From assembly GCA_013399855.1 (NCBI GenBank), contig VXAY01002322.1, positions 72,063 to 136,062 on the forward strand: a stretch of DNA of 64,000 nucleotides, in the 5' to 3' direction. Under the pieces are notes generated by a model. The model saw only the letters and a list, made by a program, of their open reading frames with translations. It made no database searches and was not told the DNA's origin. This document shows positions 10,606-23,204 of this stretch, piece by piece; position 1 is the first letter of the stretch, and each line of letters starts with the position of its first letter. The DNA comes from Oxyruncus cristatus (Eukaryota > Chordata > Aves > Passeriformes > Cotingidae). A program made the translations under genes and the position numbers.

Positions 10606-12233
10606 GTAAGTCTTTGTGTTTTTGTTTTTTGTTTTGCTTTTAAGATGTGTGACTGAAGACCATCAGGTCTTAAGGGAAGGGGAGAGGAGGGGAAACGGCG
10701 TCAGTGATTTACGCCAGAGACCTATATTTCCCCCCCTCCTCCTCCTCTCCTCTCTCGAAGCCACCTCCTTATTGAGCGCTCCTGGAGATGGTGGAGGTGA
10801 AAAGGGCTGGTGGGACGGGGGCGAGGAAGAAAGCCAGGCCTGACCCTGGGCCGGTGGGGCCCATTGTGCTCCCGTTGGCTTCTGCAGACGAAGGGAACGC
10901 GGCGGCTCCGCGGGCGGACGCCGAGCAGGTGGTGGAACAGAGAGAGCAGTGATGCAGAGCCCGCCCGCCTCGGGGACCTTTGTTCCCAGATAATGTCCCT
11001 AGAGGCGTTTGGGAGGGCAGGGGGGGGTTGCATTCCCCTGTGTTCGTGCCCCTTTGGGGGTTGTGGCCCTCTCTGGCTTGATCACCCCCCCCTGCCTGGT
11101 CCCCTCTTCCTCGGCCATGAATGACAAAGTGGCTCTTGGGCAAGATGATTGGGGAAGGCTCCACCCATCGGTGGCCACCTCTGGAGGGGGCCCCGTTAGA
11201 GCCAAGTTGACCATAGCAGGTAGTGAGGCATTTGTGGGGCTTGGCAAGCCAGTTCAGGGAAAAGGGCCATTCTGGGGAGTCATTTGTTTGGGGTAGAAAT
11301 GGGCATTATTGATACACTAGGCCGGGGGGAAAAGTGAGGTGGTCCTGTCATCTCTTGGCACCGAAGATGGATGGGTTGGATAGAAAGTCTGAATGAAGTA
11401 AGACTCAATGACTGATGCTTCTCTCCTATTAAAACAATCTTTTTTTGTCCGTTAAACCCCCCTGGCTTTGTCCCTCCTGCCATCATGATGCAGTGCCTCT
11501 TGTTTTCAGGGTTGACGTAGTTTGCATTCTGAAAACTTTCGGGTGCCGAGGGTATTTCTTAAATCTGCATAATCCCTTGTATCGATGATCTCCTACCACC
11601 GGGGCTCTGATTCACGCTGGAGCCGCTTTTTAACCCGTCAGGGTTTGAGAACTTCTCGGGGAGTCCAGCTGATGTGCAGGCAGCAATTTGTCATCCCGCG
11701 GCGCTTGTGCGGAGCAGCAGGACCTTCTAATGGCGCGGAGGTGCCGCTTTTCGGTCTCGGGCCTGCCAGGAACTGCCAAAGTTGTTCGCAGAGCGGTCGA
11801 AGTAGCCACATGGGAGAGGTGTGGGTCATCTCTGCCCTGCCTTGACACTTTTATCTTCCTTAGCTTCTTGGCACCCGGTTGGCTGGGGGACCCCACGCGC
11901 CTGCGGCCTCCTGGGTGTGAGGAGCCGTGGGGGCTTTGGGCCTTTTCCAAGCACCACGGCGTGAATGCAGGGGTTCTCAAGAGGAAAAGCGGTGGCTCTT
12001 TGAAGAGTGAAATGCCTTGAACGTGCTCAGAGATGTTCAGCTGTGCTGAGGCAGGGAAACAAATGCGTGTGTGGTTCAGAAGTGCAGAACTCGGCCAAGG
12101 GAATCCACCTCGGGGGAGGAGAAGGCCGAGCCTGCTCCTCTGGCAAATGGTCTTCTTTGTCCATGGGGTTTTTTACTCTTTGGTTGGCAAGGTAATCCCG
12201 ACTTCTGTTATCGTATTTTAAAGTATCTCTGAA
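10606..12233. other. EXOC6B: CR1-free intronic sequence after exon B
   Basis: GC-moderate to GC-rich intron. The part at 10840-11010 and 11650-11900 carries many CpGs (gcggcggctccgcgggcgga... and catcccgcggcgcttgtgcg). No exon with plausible splice sites or known peptide was found. Confidence 0.5.
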
Positions 12234-12363
12234 TTTCAAGGCCAGGTTGGATGCACTTGGAGCAACCTGGTCCGGTGGAAGGTGTCCCTGCCCATGGCAG
12301 GAGGTTGGAACTGGATGGTCTTGAAGATCCCTTCCAACCCAAACCATTCTGTGGTTCTGTGAG
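12234..12363 (+). mobile_element. CR1 LINE 3' end
   Basis: ttcaaggccaggttggatgc through ccatggcaggaggttggaac to ccattctgtggttctgtgag. First CR1 downstream of exon B. It has the complete 3' tail and is truncated at the 5' side. Confidence 0.92.
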
Positions 12364-12854
12364 TATTGTGAGGAGAAAGGGAAGATGCTCTTGCCTGTGG
12401 ACTTTCAGGTGAGGGCAGGCAGTCCTGGATCTTCTGGATCACAGGGATTCTTGTTGATGACGAGTGTTGTACAGAAACTGTGCATTGCTCCAAGTCGAGA
12501 AGATTCCACCTATCACTGCCTTATCGAGTTTAGCAATAGCCTGGAAAGATGAGAGAGTTCCAAGATCCCCTGGTCCTGACAGTGGCCTGTGGGTCACCAA
12601 ACTCCATCCATGTGAAGCTCTGTTGGCTCCTGTGGCCCAGTGCTCCCACCACCGTAGTGCTTCTTGCTGGCCTGCAGCTCCAGCTGGGAGCAGGGCACAG
12701 CTGGGAAGGTGGACGGATGAAGGCACAGCAAGGAGAGGTCTTGGTTTTGTTCTTCGAGTTGGTTTTAATTTGTTCTTTATAGATGTCGTGTTCCCTGTCT
12801 TTTAAGCCACTGAATTAAACTGAAATAAGGCAGGTTCAAAGTGGATCTTAGGGA

Positions 12855-13036
12855 GGTGTGAGGGTGGGGAGGCCCTGGCACAGGGTGCCCAGACAAGCTG
12901 TGGCTGCCCCTGGATCCCTGCGAGTGTCCAAGGCCAGGTGGGAGCAACCTGGGACAGTGGAAGGTGTTGGAAGTGGGTTGGAAGTCAATGATTTTCAATA
13001 TCCCTTCCAACCCAAACCATTCTGGGATTCTGTGAA
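12855..13036 (+). mobile_element. CR1 LINE 3' end
   Basis: gtgagggtggggaggccctg through ctggatccctgcgagtgtcc, with a short internal loss around ggaaggtgttggaagtgggt, ending ccattctgggattctgtgaa. Confidence 0.92.
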
Positions 13037-14390
13037 ATGTTAACACAATATTGACTTAAAAGATACAGACCTGAAAGTGTTTGTGTTTCTGGCTGTTTGC
13101 ACTGGGCAAAAATGCACCAAAATCGGGAGATTAAAGGGATTTCCCCTCCCTCCCCAGCACAGTTCAGAAGCAGCTGTTACAGAGCAGTTGTAGATCAGAG
13201 AGAAATTTCAAAATAATGTGGCATGATCGAGTTTAGGGGAATGACCAAAACTGATTCTTGGTACAATAAAATATGAAGTGATAGGAAAATGTAGTGACTT
13301 GGTTTATGTCTTGAATACAGATCCCTGTAGTGAGAAATAAACACTGAAAAGGTGCTGTCTGGGGGCATCAGAGTTCCTCCTTGAGTACATTGCACATTTT
13401 CCTCTTGTGCTCAAGGAAATTGGGAGCAAATCCATCGCCATGCGGTGAAGAGGAAAAGAGTCAAGCCCAGATGATCAAAATCACTCTTCCGAGCAGACAG
13501 TAATTTAAAAAGGGCCTTCTCTTCCCATCCTGGGACAATTCTAAATCCACAAATACCTCTAATGAAGTGCTAAAATAAACCAAGCTGCATCTCAAATCCT
13601 TCTGCCGGAGTGAGACTCAAATATTTAAGGTTTTACAAGGAAACAATGGTTTTCCCCTTCAGGTTTTAACTTTGCTCTTACGCGCTCGGTGCTGTGTTTT
13701 AGAAATCCGAACTAAATCTGATCCCACAACTGACCTTGTTAAAATATGAAGTGACTGAGTCTTCTGCCTCTTGCTTTCAACCGCTGAATGTCCAAATACC
13801 TCTGAGGATCTCCGGGAGCTTTGGGATCAGCCCAGAGCCGGCTCGTGCGATCGGTTCCCGGTTTTCTCCACAGCTTCTGGCCAGCTGGGAATGTTTGAGC
13901 TCTGCGTTTTCATGGCTTTGTTGTGAGCAAGGGAGGGGAAGAGGAAGGTTTTATGTTTGCCTGAGAAGCTGCTGCAAGGCACAGCCACGCTGATCTCTCC
14001 TCGCAGCCAGATCGGCGCTCGTGGCCGCCTTCCAAGGGGAATCTGTGTCCAGCACTCCAAGAATTTCACTCTGGGCTCCGGTGAGGGAATGCAGTGGATG
14101 GATTAGAGCTCCTTGCTCCAGGCCTCTCTCCCTCTGTCCAGGGAATCATAAATCCTGTGTGTCGAATTTCCTCTGGAAGCGCAAACTTCAGCGTCGAGGG
14201 AGATTTGGGGGAAGGCAGGTGGGAACCCACGTGGTTGGAGGGACGTGGATGTGCAAGGGATGAGGACAGGGAGGCTCCACTCCTCTCCGTCATTTTCCTG
14301 GTTTATTTTATGGCTGTAACTTGGCGGGTTTGAATTTCAACATCAGCTCTTCAAGGCCCAGCAGTGAGGTTAAGACAGACAAGATCAGGG
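13037..14390. other. Intronic sequence without recognised features
   Basis: AT-rich on the left (to about 13770), more GC-rich on the right. No repeats or exon-like segments recognised. Confidence 0.55.
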
Positions 14391-14606
14391 TCAGGTGGGA
14401 TATTGGGAAGGAATTCCTGGCTGGGAGGGTGGGGAGGCCCTGGCCCAGGTTGGGCAGAGAAGCTGTGGCTACCCCTGGATCCCTGGAAGTGTCCAAGGCC
14501 AGGTTTGAGCACCCTGGGCTAGTGGAAGGTGTCCCTGCCCATGGCAGGGGGTGGCACTGGATGGTCTGGAACATCCCTTCCAACCCAAACCATTCCAGGA
14601 TTTTGT
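14391..14606 (+). mobile_element. CR1 LINE 3' end
   Basis: Begins caggtgggatattgggaagg, contains gagaagctgtggctacccct and ccatggcagggggtggcact, and ends cccaaaccattccaggattt. Confidence 0.92.
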
Positions 14607-14835
14607 GTTTACTGCTTGTCCCATAGCAAATATTTTGTGTGTATTTTCCCGTGTTGGAAAGCCAGTTGTGTTTGTTGTGGGTTCCTATTGGATCCTGTCC
14701 CAGTTGGGAAAGGTTTCTTGATACATTAATTTTTCTCTTATTACCTCTGATAGAGATGCTTAATAAAAGATTGTTCCCCTCAGGAACACAATTCCCATCT
14801 ATCCCTTTCATGGATTCCCAGACTGGTTTCCCAGG

Positions 14836-14992
14836 GAATGGTCATGGCCCCAAACCTTCCAGAGCTCCAGGAGGGTTTGGACAACGCTGTCAGGGACAGG
14901 GTGGGATTGTGGGGGTGTCTGAGCAGGGCCAGGGGTTGGACTGGATGGTCCTTGTGGGTCCCTTCCAGCTCAGGATATTCCATGATCCTATG
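14836..14992 (+). mobile_element. CR1 LINE 3' end, different subfamily
   Basis: Carries the subfamily signature cagagctccaggagggtttg ... gactggatggtccttgtggg and ends cagctcaggatattccatga, as does the copy at 37985-38434. Confidence 0.88.
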
Positions 14993-15746
14993 AGATCCGT
15001 AGCCCTTTCTCCTGCTGCTTCCATGTGGTCCAGGCCTTCCATACCCAGCTCAGGGCACAGTGAAGGGAAAGCCCCTAAAAATCTGGGCCCCTTGACACAA
15101 CACTGAGGGCTCTGGCCACCTCTGTGCTCTGGTGCCTGAGGCACTGTGGTGGTGGGAAGGTGGAGATGATCCCTCCGAGCACTCCAAGCGAGCATCCAGG
15201 ACAACACGCACTCCGTTCCCACCAGGCAGGAAGCTTTGGGTTGTTTTTTTTTTTAGCCTGTTTTTGCATATTTTGCCGTCACATGTGGTTTCCCTGCCCT
15301 GTAAAGTCACGAGATACCCAGGGGAGCAGCGTGAAAACGAGACACTGGCTGAGCCTCAGAGCCAGACCCGACTCTGCTGCTGGGGAAACTGGTTTGGCTG
15401 ATTTTTCCCGACTTGTTTTGCTGGTAGATACAACAGCAGCTGGGAATCCTATGAAAGGGATGATCAATTAAATGAACTACCCCGGCGAGGTGTCTCCTCT
15501 CCACATGTACTTGCTTGTGCCTCCGAAGGGCTCTGTCGGAGGAGGAGCTGCAGACAGATGAGCCGTGTTAGTCACTGGAAGCAGCGGGGCAGAGATGAGA
15601 AGGTGACTCATGGGTTTTTCAGCTCGTTTCTGTGGCTGTTTCTCGTCTCCAAATGGCTCCCTGGGCTCTCATCCCCCTGCGCCACTTGCCCGCCTTTGAC
15701 CTCAGCTCGGCTGGTTCTCCCATTGCACTGTGCTCTGTGTTTTCCC
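14993..15746. other. Intronic sequence without recognised features
   Basis: Ordinary composition with one T10 run near 15245. Nothing recognisable. Confidence 0.5.
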
Positions 15747-15890
15747 GGAGAAGTTGTGGCTTCCCCATCCCTGGAAGTGTTTAGGACCAGGTTGGAGGGA
15801 GCTCTGAACAGCCTGGGCTAGTGGAAGGTGTCCCTGAGCTGAGCTTTAAGGTCCCTTCCAACCCAAAGCATTCCGTGATTCCATGATTTT
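15747..15890 (+). mobile_element. CR1 LINE 3' end, internally shortened
   Basis: ggagaagttgtggcttcccc, then ccctggaagtgtttaggacc, with the ccatggcaggggg segment missing (ggtgtccctgagctgagctt), ending cattccgtgattccatgatt. Confidence 0.88.
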
Positions 15891-16018
15891 GAGAAGCACT
15901 CCTGTACTTTGGGGTCTCTGGTCATTCTGGTTTTAAGGTCTTTGGTATTTAATGCCCTTTGCAAGGGGAATTTTACCACGGGAAGGCAACATTTCCATTT
16001 CACATCTCCGTCAATCAT

Positions 16019-16078
16019 CAGAGAATCATTTAAGGTTGGCGAAGACCTCTGAGATCATCAAGTCCAACCATCAACCTC
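16019..16078 (-). mobile_element. Short CR1 LINE tail, antisense
   Basis: Only the last about 60 bp of an element: cagagaatcatttaaggttg ... gacctctgagatcatcaagt, the reverse of the 'gatgatcttagaggtc' type of CR1 end. Confidence 0.82.
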
Positions 16079-17171
16079 TTCCATTCTCTCCTCTGTTTTT
16101 GACCTGCATCCCTTCCCTCCTGTGTTTGCCCTGCAACCTGTCCTTCCTCAAAGACACTTGATTTAATTTACTTAATTCATGTAACCATTGAATTTAATTA
16201 ATTTAACCATTGCTCCGTGGCCTCTGCCACATCCTCCTCTCCAGCCCCGCGATCCAAAGCCCTCGGCCGGCTCTCAAACGCGGCCCCTTCCAAGTGTATG
16301 GAAATATTCCAGTGAAATATTGAATTCCGTGAATCCTTCATTCCCAACAGGCTCTCCCTGAGCACTAAGGAAGCAGAGGTGTGAAGACACACGTTGCAGT
16401 TTGAGCCCTAACTCCTCATTTCCCGGCAGTGGCGGGTTGGAGCTGGTGTGCTCGCTGCCCTTGAACAGAGGGGTTTGCTGTTAAGATCTCGTCTCCAGGC
16501 TCTTCATTACCTTTGGGGCTCCTCCCCGAGCTCCTTCCACTGATTGATATCTTCTGGATAAGGCATCCACCGTTACTCATCACGTTCATTAAGGTGGTGC
16601 CCACAGGCCATCGAATGACTGCCCGTTTTTTTGCAGCCTCTTGTGCAAACACGAAGACCTGAAGAGCCTGAGCAGGTGATGGTGTCTGGTGTCTGACTTC
16701 CAGCTGAACTAATTGCTGCCAATTAAGGGATATTTTGTTTCCTGATGCCCCCTGAGTGGGATAGAGGCTTTTCTAGGCATCCGGAGGCCATAACCGCAGC
16801 AGCTTCCCAGAAATTATTCTTTTTATCCCAGAAGTTATGAACGTTATCGCCTTCATCCTCTACTTCCACGGGCCCAAATTATCCTGGTTTTTCTAAGTGC
16901 CAGATTTGCCTGGGGAGGCCAAAGCAAAGGTGCAGCCTGGTGTTCATTTCTGGGGGAGCTCAGGGGTGTCTGGGCTGCCCCAGCATCGGGCTGAGGTTCC
17001 TCCCAGAGGTTACCTGTAAGACAAAAAAACACCCCCACAAAAAAAAGACTTGGGTATTAGTTTTCCCTCTCAAGAAATGCTTGGATTTTTTTCTTTTTTT
17101 CCTAAATCCATATTTGGAATGAAATTACCTATGAAAATGTGTGTAGTTACAGATTTAACAGGTAACAGGTT
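16079..17171. other. Intronic sequence; short ATTTAATT-rich stretch
   Basis: AT-rich imperfect repeats at about 16160-16212 (gatttaatttacttaattca, gaatttaattaatttaacca). An A-rich run near 17022-17048. No coding or repeat-family match. Confidence 0.5.
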
Positions 17172-17291
17172 CAAGGCCAGGTTGGACGGGGCTTGGAGCA
17201 ACCTGGGCTAGAGGAAGGTGTCCCTGCCCAGGGCAGGGGGTGGGACTGGATGATCTTTAATGTCCTTTCCAACCCAAACCATTCCAAGATT
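17172..17291 (+). mobile_element. CR1 LINE 3' end
   Basis: tcaaggccaggttggacggg through gggcagggggtgggactgga to cccaaaccattccaagatta. Confidence 0.91.
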
Positions 17292-17518
17292 AAGGCCCAT
17301 TTAAATCCTTAGGAATTTCACGTACTGTATGAGTTGTCTCCTCTTTGGAAGGTGTAGCTGTTTGTACCCTTCACGTCAGGGTGGAAACCTGCTATGGGGA
17401 GGGTTCTGGACCTGTTCCACCTGTGACCAAGGCCCTCAACACCTGGAGATCCCGTGAGGATGTGGGACCTATCTCCATGTCACCTCTTTGTGCTACGAAC
17501 ACCCTTTTGGTTTCCTTT

Positions 17519-17818
17519 AGAATTGTGGAATCGTTAAGGTTGGAAAAGACCTCTGAGATCATTGAGTCCAACCATCCCCAGCACTGCCAAGACCACCACT
17601 GACCCATGTCCCCAAGTGCCACATCCACAGGGATTTTAACCCCCCCCTTCAGGCATGGGGATCCACCACAGCCCTGAGCAGCTGGGCCAGGGCTGGACAA
17701 CCCTTTCCAAGAAGGAATTTTCCCCAATATCCAACCTGACCCTCGCCTGGCACAGCTGGAGACCATTTCTTCTTGTCCCGTCCCTTGTTCCCTGGGAGAA
17801 GAGACCAACCCCCATCAG
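17519..17818 (-). mobile_element. CR1 LINE 3' end, antisense, 300 bp
   Basis: Reversed tail agaattgtggaatcgttaag, the gtccccaagtgccacatcca and ggattttaaccccccccttc segments, ccccaatatccaacctgacc, and gttccctgggagaagagacc. Belongs to the same subfamily as 22770-23204, in the opposite orientation. Confidence 0.9.
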
Positions 17819-19239
17819 TCAAGGTACTGAGGTGTCTCCATCCATCCCTCTCCCGCTCCGTGGCTCCTCAGGAAACTTGGAAGAGATGAAGAAATAGAAA
17901 GATAAGATGGAAGGAATTATTTAAAAAAAACCCCAAAAGACCAAAATTAGCAAACCAAAACATCTGCAGATGTTTAATGAGGGTTCTTTTTTTGGCCTAA
18001 TTTCACACTCCTAATATCGCCTGATCCTCCTGCCTTGATGGTGGCACCATCTGTGTGACCCCCCTGTCAGGAACATCACACCAAGCTGCTTCCTCTTCTC
18101 TGCAAAACCACTTGGACCTCGATTAAAAGCTCTCTCAGGGCAGTTGTGACACATCTGAGAAGTAGCAAGAGATGTTTTGCAAGCTGTCTTGGGACCTCCT
18201 AAAGTCCCAGGCTCTTCCAGGCATCCCACACCTCTGGAGCCGCTCCCTCCACTCCCAGTACTCATTGGGAATGCTGTTCCACATTGGAAACCCGTCATGG
18301 ATGGTACATAGAGCTGTTTTTTCTCCTCTCCAAAGCACCTTTCTGTGGATCCATGTGCTCAGACAGGGGTTGGTGGGCAGGCATTGCCCAGGGAGCCTTG
18401 CAGGAATCCTTCAGGCTGCGGCTGACCCGGCACACCAGGAAGGACATTCCAGGGGCTTGGCCAGACCGCTGTGTTTGTTAGACTCAGGGTTCCTTTTTGT
18501 TTTTCAGTGCCCAAAACCCCACATTATTGGGAAAGGGCACATGAAGTAGTTTATTTATTTTTAAATCCGTGTTAAGTGCCTGACTCACAAGGGAAGGGTC
18601 CTTCAAAGTTTGGGTTGGAATTCCAGGCTGTGCTCTGCAGAAAAGGGATGGGAAGAGGGAAGGACAACAAGGAGTGAGCTCAGAGGAAATTTAGAGCCTT
18701 AACTCTGATTTTCCTGCTCTGTTGGGTTTAAACCAGCCTTTATATTCCTTTAAACCCAGCCTTTTGTAGTTCAGTTGTATTAAAATCACACCGACCCCGC
18801 TCAGCCTCACAATCCATCGCTCTCCATCCAGGAAGGATGGATCGGGGTGGTGAGGATTTAAAAGTGCCTGGATGCTCCCCAGAGCCTTCAAACCAAACCA
18901 AAAAAAAACGAGGAGTGCAAAAATATTCTGTTAGCACTTCTCTGCTCTGCCTGGGTTTCCGTCGCTCGGGCACGGCCGTGGAAATTGTGGAGCCTGTCGA
19001 CACTTTACGGGCTGGAACAATAAAAGCAAACAAACAATCAAATCCTCTTTCACTTGGGAGGGTTTTTCCGGCCTAGAAAAAAAGAAATGAAGGGAGGAAA
19101 TGAGGCATTGGAAAGGGAGAAACAGAGTTTTCTACCTCCTGATTGGGAGTTGAATTCTTTGAGATGTCGCGTCAACGGGGCACGGAGAGGGGATTGGTGT
19201 TGGAAGTGGGAGTTGGTGAGATGGGAGATGCTTTTCTCA
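17819..19239. other. Intronic sequence without recognised features
   Basis: Mixed composition with A-rich runs near 17920 and 18898. No repeat or exon recognised. Confidence 0.5.
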
Positions 19240-19331
19240 CCATAATCATGGAGTTATGGTGTGGTTTGGGTTGGAAGGAACCTTAAAGACCATCTTCTTC
19301 CAACCCACATTCCACTAGACCAGTTTGCCCA
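19240..19331 (-). mobile_element. CR1 LINE tail, antisense, degraded
   Basis: ccataatcatggagttatgg, then tgggttggaaggaaccttaa, ending ccactagaccagtttgccc. The ccatgggcagggacac segment is lost. Confidence 0.82.
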
Positions 19332-21056
19332 AATTTTGTGGTGAAACAAGCAGTGCAGCCACACTCGGGTGGGACCCAAGAAGAACCTCAGCCAAAGAGG
19401 ACTTTGCACCGGCACAGGAACATGATTCCATTGGATTTTACTCCTTTAAGACCCGACTGTGGCCCCTTGGCTCCTCCTGAGCACCTTCAGCTCAGGCTGC
19501 CCGCGGTCCATCCCCCTTCCCCCTGGAGCAGGTTCAGGGATGAGCCTCCGGAGCGGGTGGGAGGCGGGATCCCCTGCCCTCCGTGCCCTCTGATTGCAGG
19601 AGGCCGAGGCAACCGCTCTTCCAACCAGGAAAACGGGCACCACTGGAGTCACAGGGCCCACTGTCACCTTTAACCTGCTGAGCGAGGCAGGACTGGTGGG
19701 GATTGGAGAGCACCAGAGGTGGCTGCCCTTCACCTCCACATCCCCGTGAAACCCAACCCGCGCCCGCGATCGCTGCGTGCCGGGAGCTGTCGCTCCTGAG
19801 CTGGGGAGGAAGAGCATTCCATAAAGAAAGCTTTTATGGAGCTGCCTTTCATGACATCCTACCTTCACCCTGTGCAACGGGGGGGTTTCTTTCCCCACCC
19901 CGAGAGCTCCCGTTGCTGCCGTGCAAGGGAAGCGTCTCCCGGCTCAGCTGCCGGGGCTCCCCCCTGGCTCTTGGTGGGTGGCAAAGGCAGCTTTGTGGAG
20001 CGGTCTTGTCTTGGAAGCCGGAGGGAAACAGAATCCCAGTTCATCCATGTAATTCTTCTCCTTGGGATCTCTCGAGTGCAGCCGGAGCGTTTCGGAGCGA
20101 GGAAACGTTATCTGCTGGTATTTCACCAGTCGACTTTCAGGAGCAACCCCAGCGGTGTGATGGACACCTGGGGGCATCCCACAGCACAGGAGCGTCAGGG
20201 GCACTTCAACTGCAAGGCCTTGGTGCCCCGGATCCCTCGGGAATGAGCAGCTCATCACCTCCTGGACACGTGCGTTGTGGTCGGAGTCTCCCATTGATTT
20301 TTTTTTTTCCCCCGTTTGGTTTCAAGAGTACGAACACTGAGTGGGGTTTACGTGGAGCTGGATTAAGAGGTTAATCAAGGAGCTGAGCTCTGCCAGGAAA
20401 GGCAGGTGACTGATGTGTAAGACAGCAGACACAGGAGAGGGGACTCGACCTCTTCGTGCTTCAAGTGGAGAGAAGCTGCAGGAGTGGTGGTGGAGCTTTG
20501 GGAGAATCCATCAGGGAGGAGATCACTCCCGATAAATTGAGAATTGAGATTAAGATGAGGTTAATATCCTATTGCAGCCAAGGATTCCTGGGTCACTCGA
20601 GGTCAATGTTCTTCACGTCCCTCGTGAGAGCCCTGGTCCTTCACAGTTGTCATCTTTATTGATGAATTGACAGCAAGGTGGCACTGTAAAGCAAGGAACC
20701 TTCACTGGGATTTATTTCAGCTTTTTTATTAGATTTGCAGACTCACAGAATGGTTTTTCAGTTAATTAGTGTCCTCCCCCCGCCCCCCCAAATCCCGTGA
20801 TAAATGTGGTAATTTGTATTCCCGTGGGTTCTGCTGATTCCAGGGCACGTGGGTTTGTTTATAAGCACGGGTTTTGGTGCGTTTGAGGTATAATAAATAC
20901 ATAGATATTCATAAATAAATGGGTTATTTTCTAGGATGGGTCTATCAGGGGGCCACAGGTTGATCTGATGACAGTGGGAAGCTTTGTGATCCCTCTAAAT
21001 GGATGCTTCAGTGTTTAAGTGCAGCTTTCCTCCAGAACAGGAGTGGTACAGGCATT
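19332..21056. other. Intronic sequence without recognised features
   Basis: 1.7 kb free of clear CR1. GC-rich with CpGs around 19500-19620 and 19880-20110. AT-rich at 20690-20930 (gtataataaatacatagata). No exon or RNA gene seen. Confidence 0.5.
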
Positions 21057-21257
21057 AGGTTGGATATCAGGGAAAAGTTCCTCATGGAAAGAGTTGTCCT
21101 GCCCAGGGCAGGGGTGGAGTTCCCATCCCTGGAGGCATTTAAAAGCCGTGTGGATGTGGTGCTTGGGGACAGGGGTTAGCGGTGGAACTGGCAGTGATGG
21201 AATAACAACTGGGCTCGATCTTGGAGGGTTTTTCCAACCCAAATGGTTCTGTGATTC
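21057..21257 (+). mobile_element. CR1 LINE 3' end
   Basis: aggttggatatcagggaaaa, cccatccctggaggcattta, cgtgtggatgtggtgcttgg, ending cccaaatggttctgtgattc. Confidence 0.9.
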
Positions 21258-21691
21258 CTCAGGTGTGTAAATGGAGGTGCCTGGTGCTGTGGCAGAAGCC
21301 CAGAGGTGTCCCAGGTGTCCACAAAAGATAGGACACGGGCTTTCAAGGGATTTGTGCTGTGCTGGAGCAGCAGCTGGTGGATGCTTTTAGGTGCCTAAAG
21401 TGGCACCAGATCCTTCGCTTCAGGGCCTGAACTGCTTTGTGTGACTGATGGTTGGTTAATTAGATGTGTGTCAGCATCTGTCAGAACCACAAACTGGGGC
21501 TTTGAGGTCACAGCCACGAGTGGCAGGAACGGAAGATGAGGTGGGGTTTGTTCTAGTCCATGGTCGCGTTGCAGGTGCCGAAGCAGTTCCAGTTTCTGTC
21601 CCTAAATGTGGTTTTGCAGTTTCAGGGAGTCAGGAATTGGCAACGTGGTCTCCAAAAGACCATTCCTTTGGAGGTTGGCAGGAAACAGCCG

Positions 21692-21984
21692 GGTTGAGGG
21701 TCGGGCTCTGCTCCCGGGGAACAAGGGACAGGACAAGAGGAAACGGCCTCAAGTTGCAGCAGGGACGTTTAGGTTGGATATTGGGAAAATTCCTTCACTG
21801 AAAGAGTGGTCAAGAATTGGAACAGACTGCCCAAGGCAGTGGTGGAACACCCAACCCTGGAGGGATTTAAAATCCATGTGGATGTGGCACTTGGGGACAT
21901 GGGTCAGTGGTGGCCTTGGCAGTGCTGGTGTTGAGGATCTTAGAGGGCTTTTCCAACCCCAAATGATTCCATGTTCTGTGATCC
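21692..21984 (+). mobile_element. CR1 LINE 3' end
   Basis: Starts gggttgagggtcgggctctg, contains caagggacaggacaagagga and taggttggatattgggaaaa, then tccatgtggatgtggcactt, and ends atgattccatgttctgtgat. Confidence 0.91.
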
Positions 21985-22358
21985 TTCTTGCCCAATGTTA
22001 AACAAGACAGAGATATGAAGAACAAGGCAGAAATTGGAGCACGTTCTGTGATTATCCTCAGTTTTGTTTCCAGCTTTCAGCTTGTCTTCACATTCCTGCC
22101 CGTCAATAAAACCGACACTTAACCCCGGGAACGTATCAGACTTCACCAAAGCACCAGAGGTTTAACAAGAATTAGAACTCCAAGGTGCGATTTCCACTCA
22201 CTATTGGCATCAATACCCTCATTATTACCTATTTTTGTCCGTGACCTAAGCAAGTGTGTGACTTCCAAGGTGGCACATGAGGTCAGTGGAATGCCAGGAG
22301 GGCTCCGTGCGCTGGATCCATAGGGAGGAAGAGAGCAATCAGGCTAATGGTCTTTAAT

Positions 22359-22420
22359 TAGAGAATCACGGAGTCATTTAGGCTGGAAGAGACCTCTGAG
22401 ATCATCGAGTCCAACCTTTA
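22359..22420 (-). mobile_element. Short CR1 LINE tail, antisense
   Basis: tagagaatcacggagtcatt ... gacctctgagatcatcgagt ccaacc. Only the terminal 60 bp are present. Confidence 0.82.
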
Positions 22421-22769
22421 ATTGATAAAGGTTGAGGTGGTCTGACCACCAGCACGGAGGGGCAGCAGTTCTGTGCTGGGGGGGCCTGTTGGAGGATCTG
22501 ACTGAAGGTGGAGCCACTCAAACACACACAGATGTTGCACCAGGACCTCTGAGCACGTCTGGAGACCGAACGGGGCGAGGGCAGATTCCTTCTGGATCAG
22601 GAGGACTTCCTGAACATCCAGGACTGTCCAGGAATGCAGAGGGTCAGAGGAGCAGGACCTTTGTGTGTGTGTGGAGATGGAGGTGGACCCCCAAGGTGTT
22701 TCTGCTTTGCTGGAGGGTGTGTTGGTTGTGCTCTGAAACAGCTCAGGGGCATCACGTGATGAAGGTGAG

Positions 22770-23204
22770 GGGCTGGAGTGTGTGCAGGGAAGGGAACGGA
22801 GCTGGGAAGGGGCTGGAGCAGCAGGAGGGGCTGAGGGAGCTGGGGGGGCTCAGCCTGGAGCAAAGGAGGCTCAGGGGGGACCTTCTGACTCTGCAACTCC
22901 CTGACAGGAGGGGGGAGCTGAGGGGGGGTCGGGCTCTGCTCCCAGGGAACAAGGGACAGGAGGAGAGGGAACGGCCTCCAGCTGTGCCAGGGGAGGGTTA
23001 GGTTGGATATTGGGAAAATTCCTTCCTGCAAAGGGCTGTCCAGCCCTGGCCCAGCTGCCCAGGGCAGGGGTGGATTCCCACCCCTGCAGGGATTTAAAAT
23101 CCCTGTGGATGTGGCCCTTGGGGACATGGGTCAGTGCTGGGGGATGGTTGGAGTGGATGATCTTAAAGGTCTTTTCCAACCTAAATGATTCCATGACTCC
23201 ATAA
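22770..23204 (+). mobile_element. CR1 LINE 3' end, 435 bp
   Basis: gctggagtgtgtgcagggaa, gctgggggggctcagcctgg, gactctgcaactccctgaca, ggtcgggctctgctcccagg, ggttggatattgggaaaatt, ccctgtggatgtggcccttg, and tail ctaaatgattccatgactcc. Serves as the intact comparison for the copy broken by an N at 53039. Confidence 0.92.
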
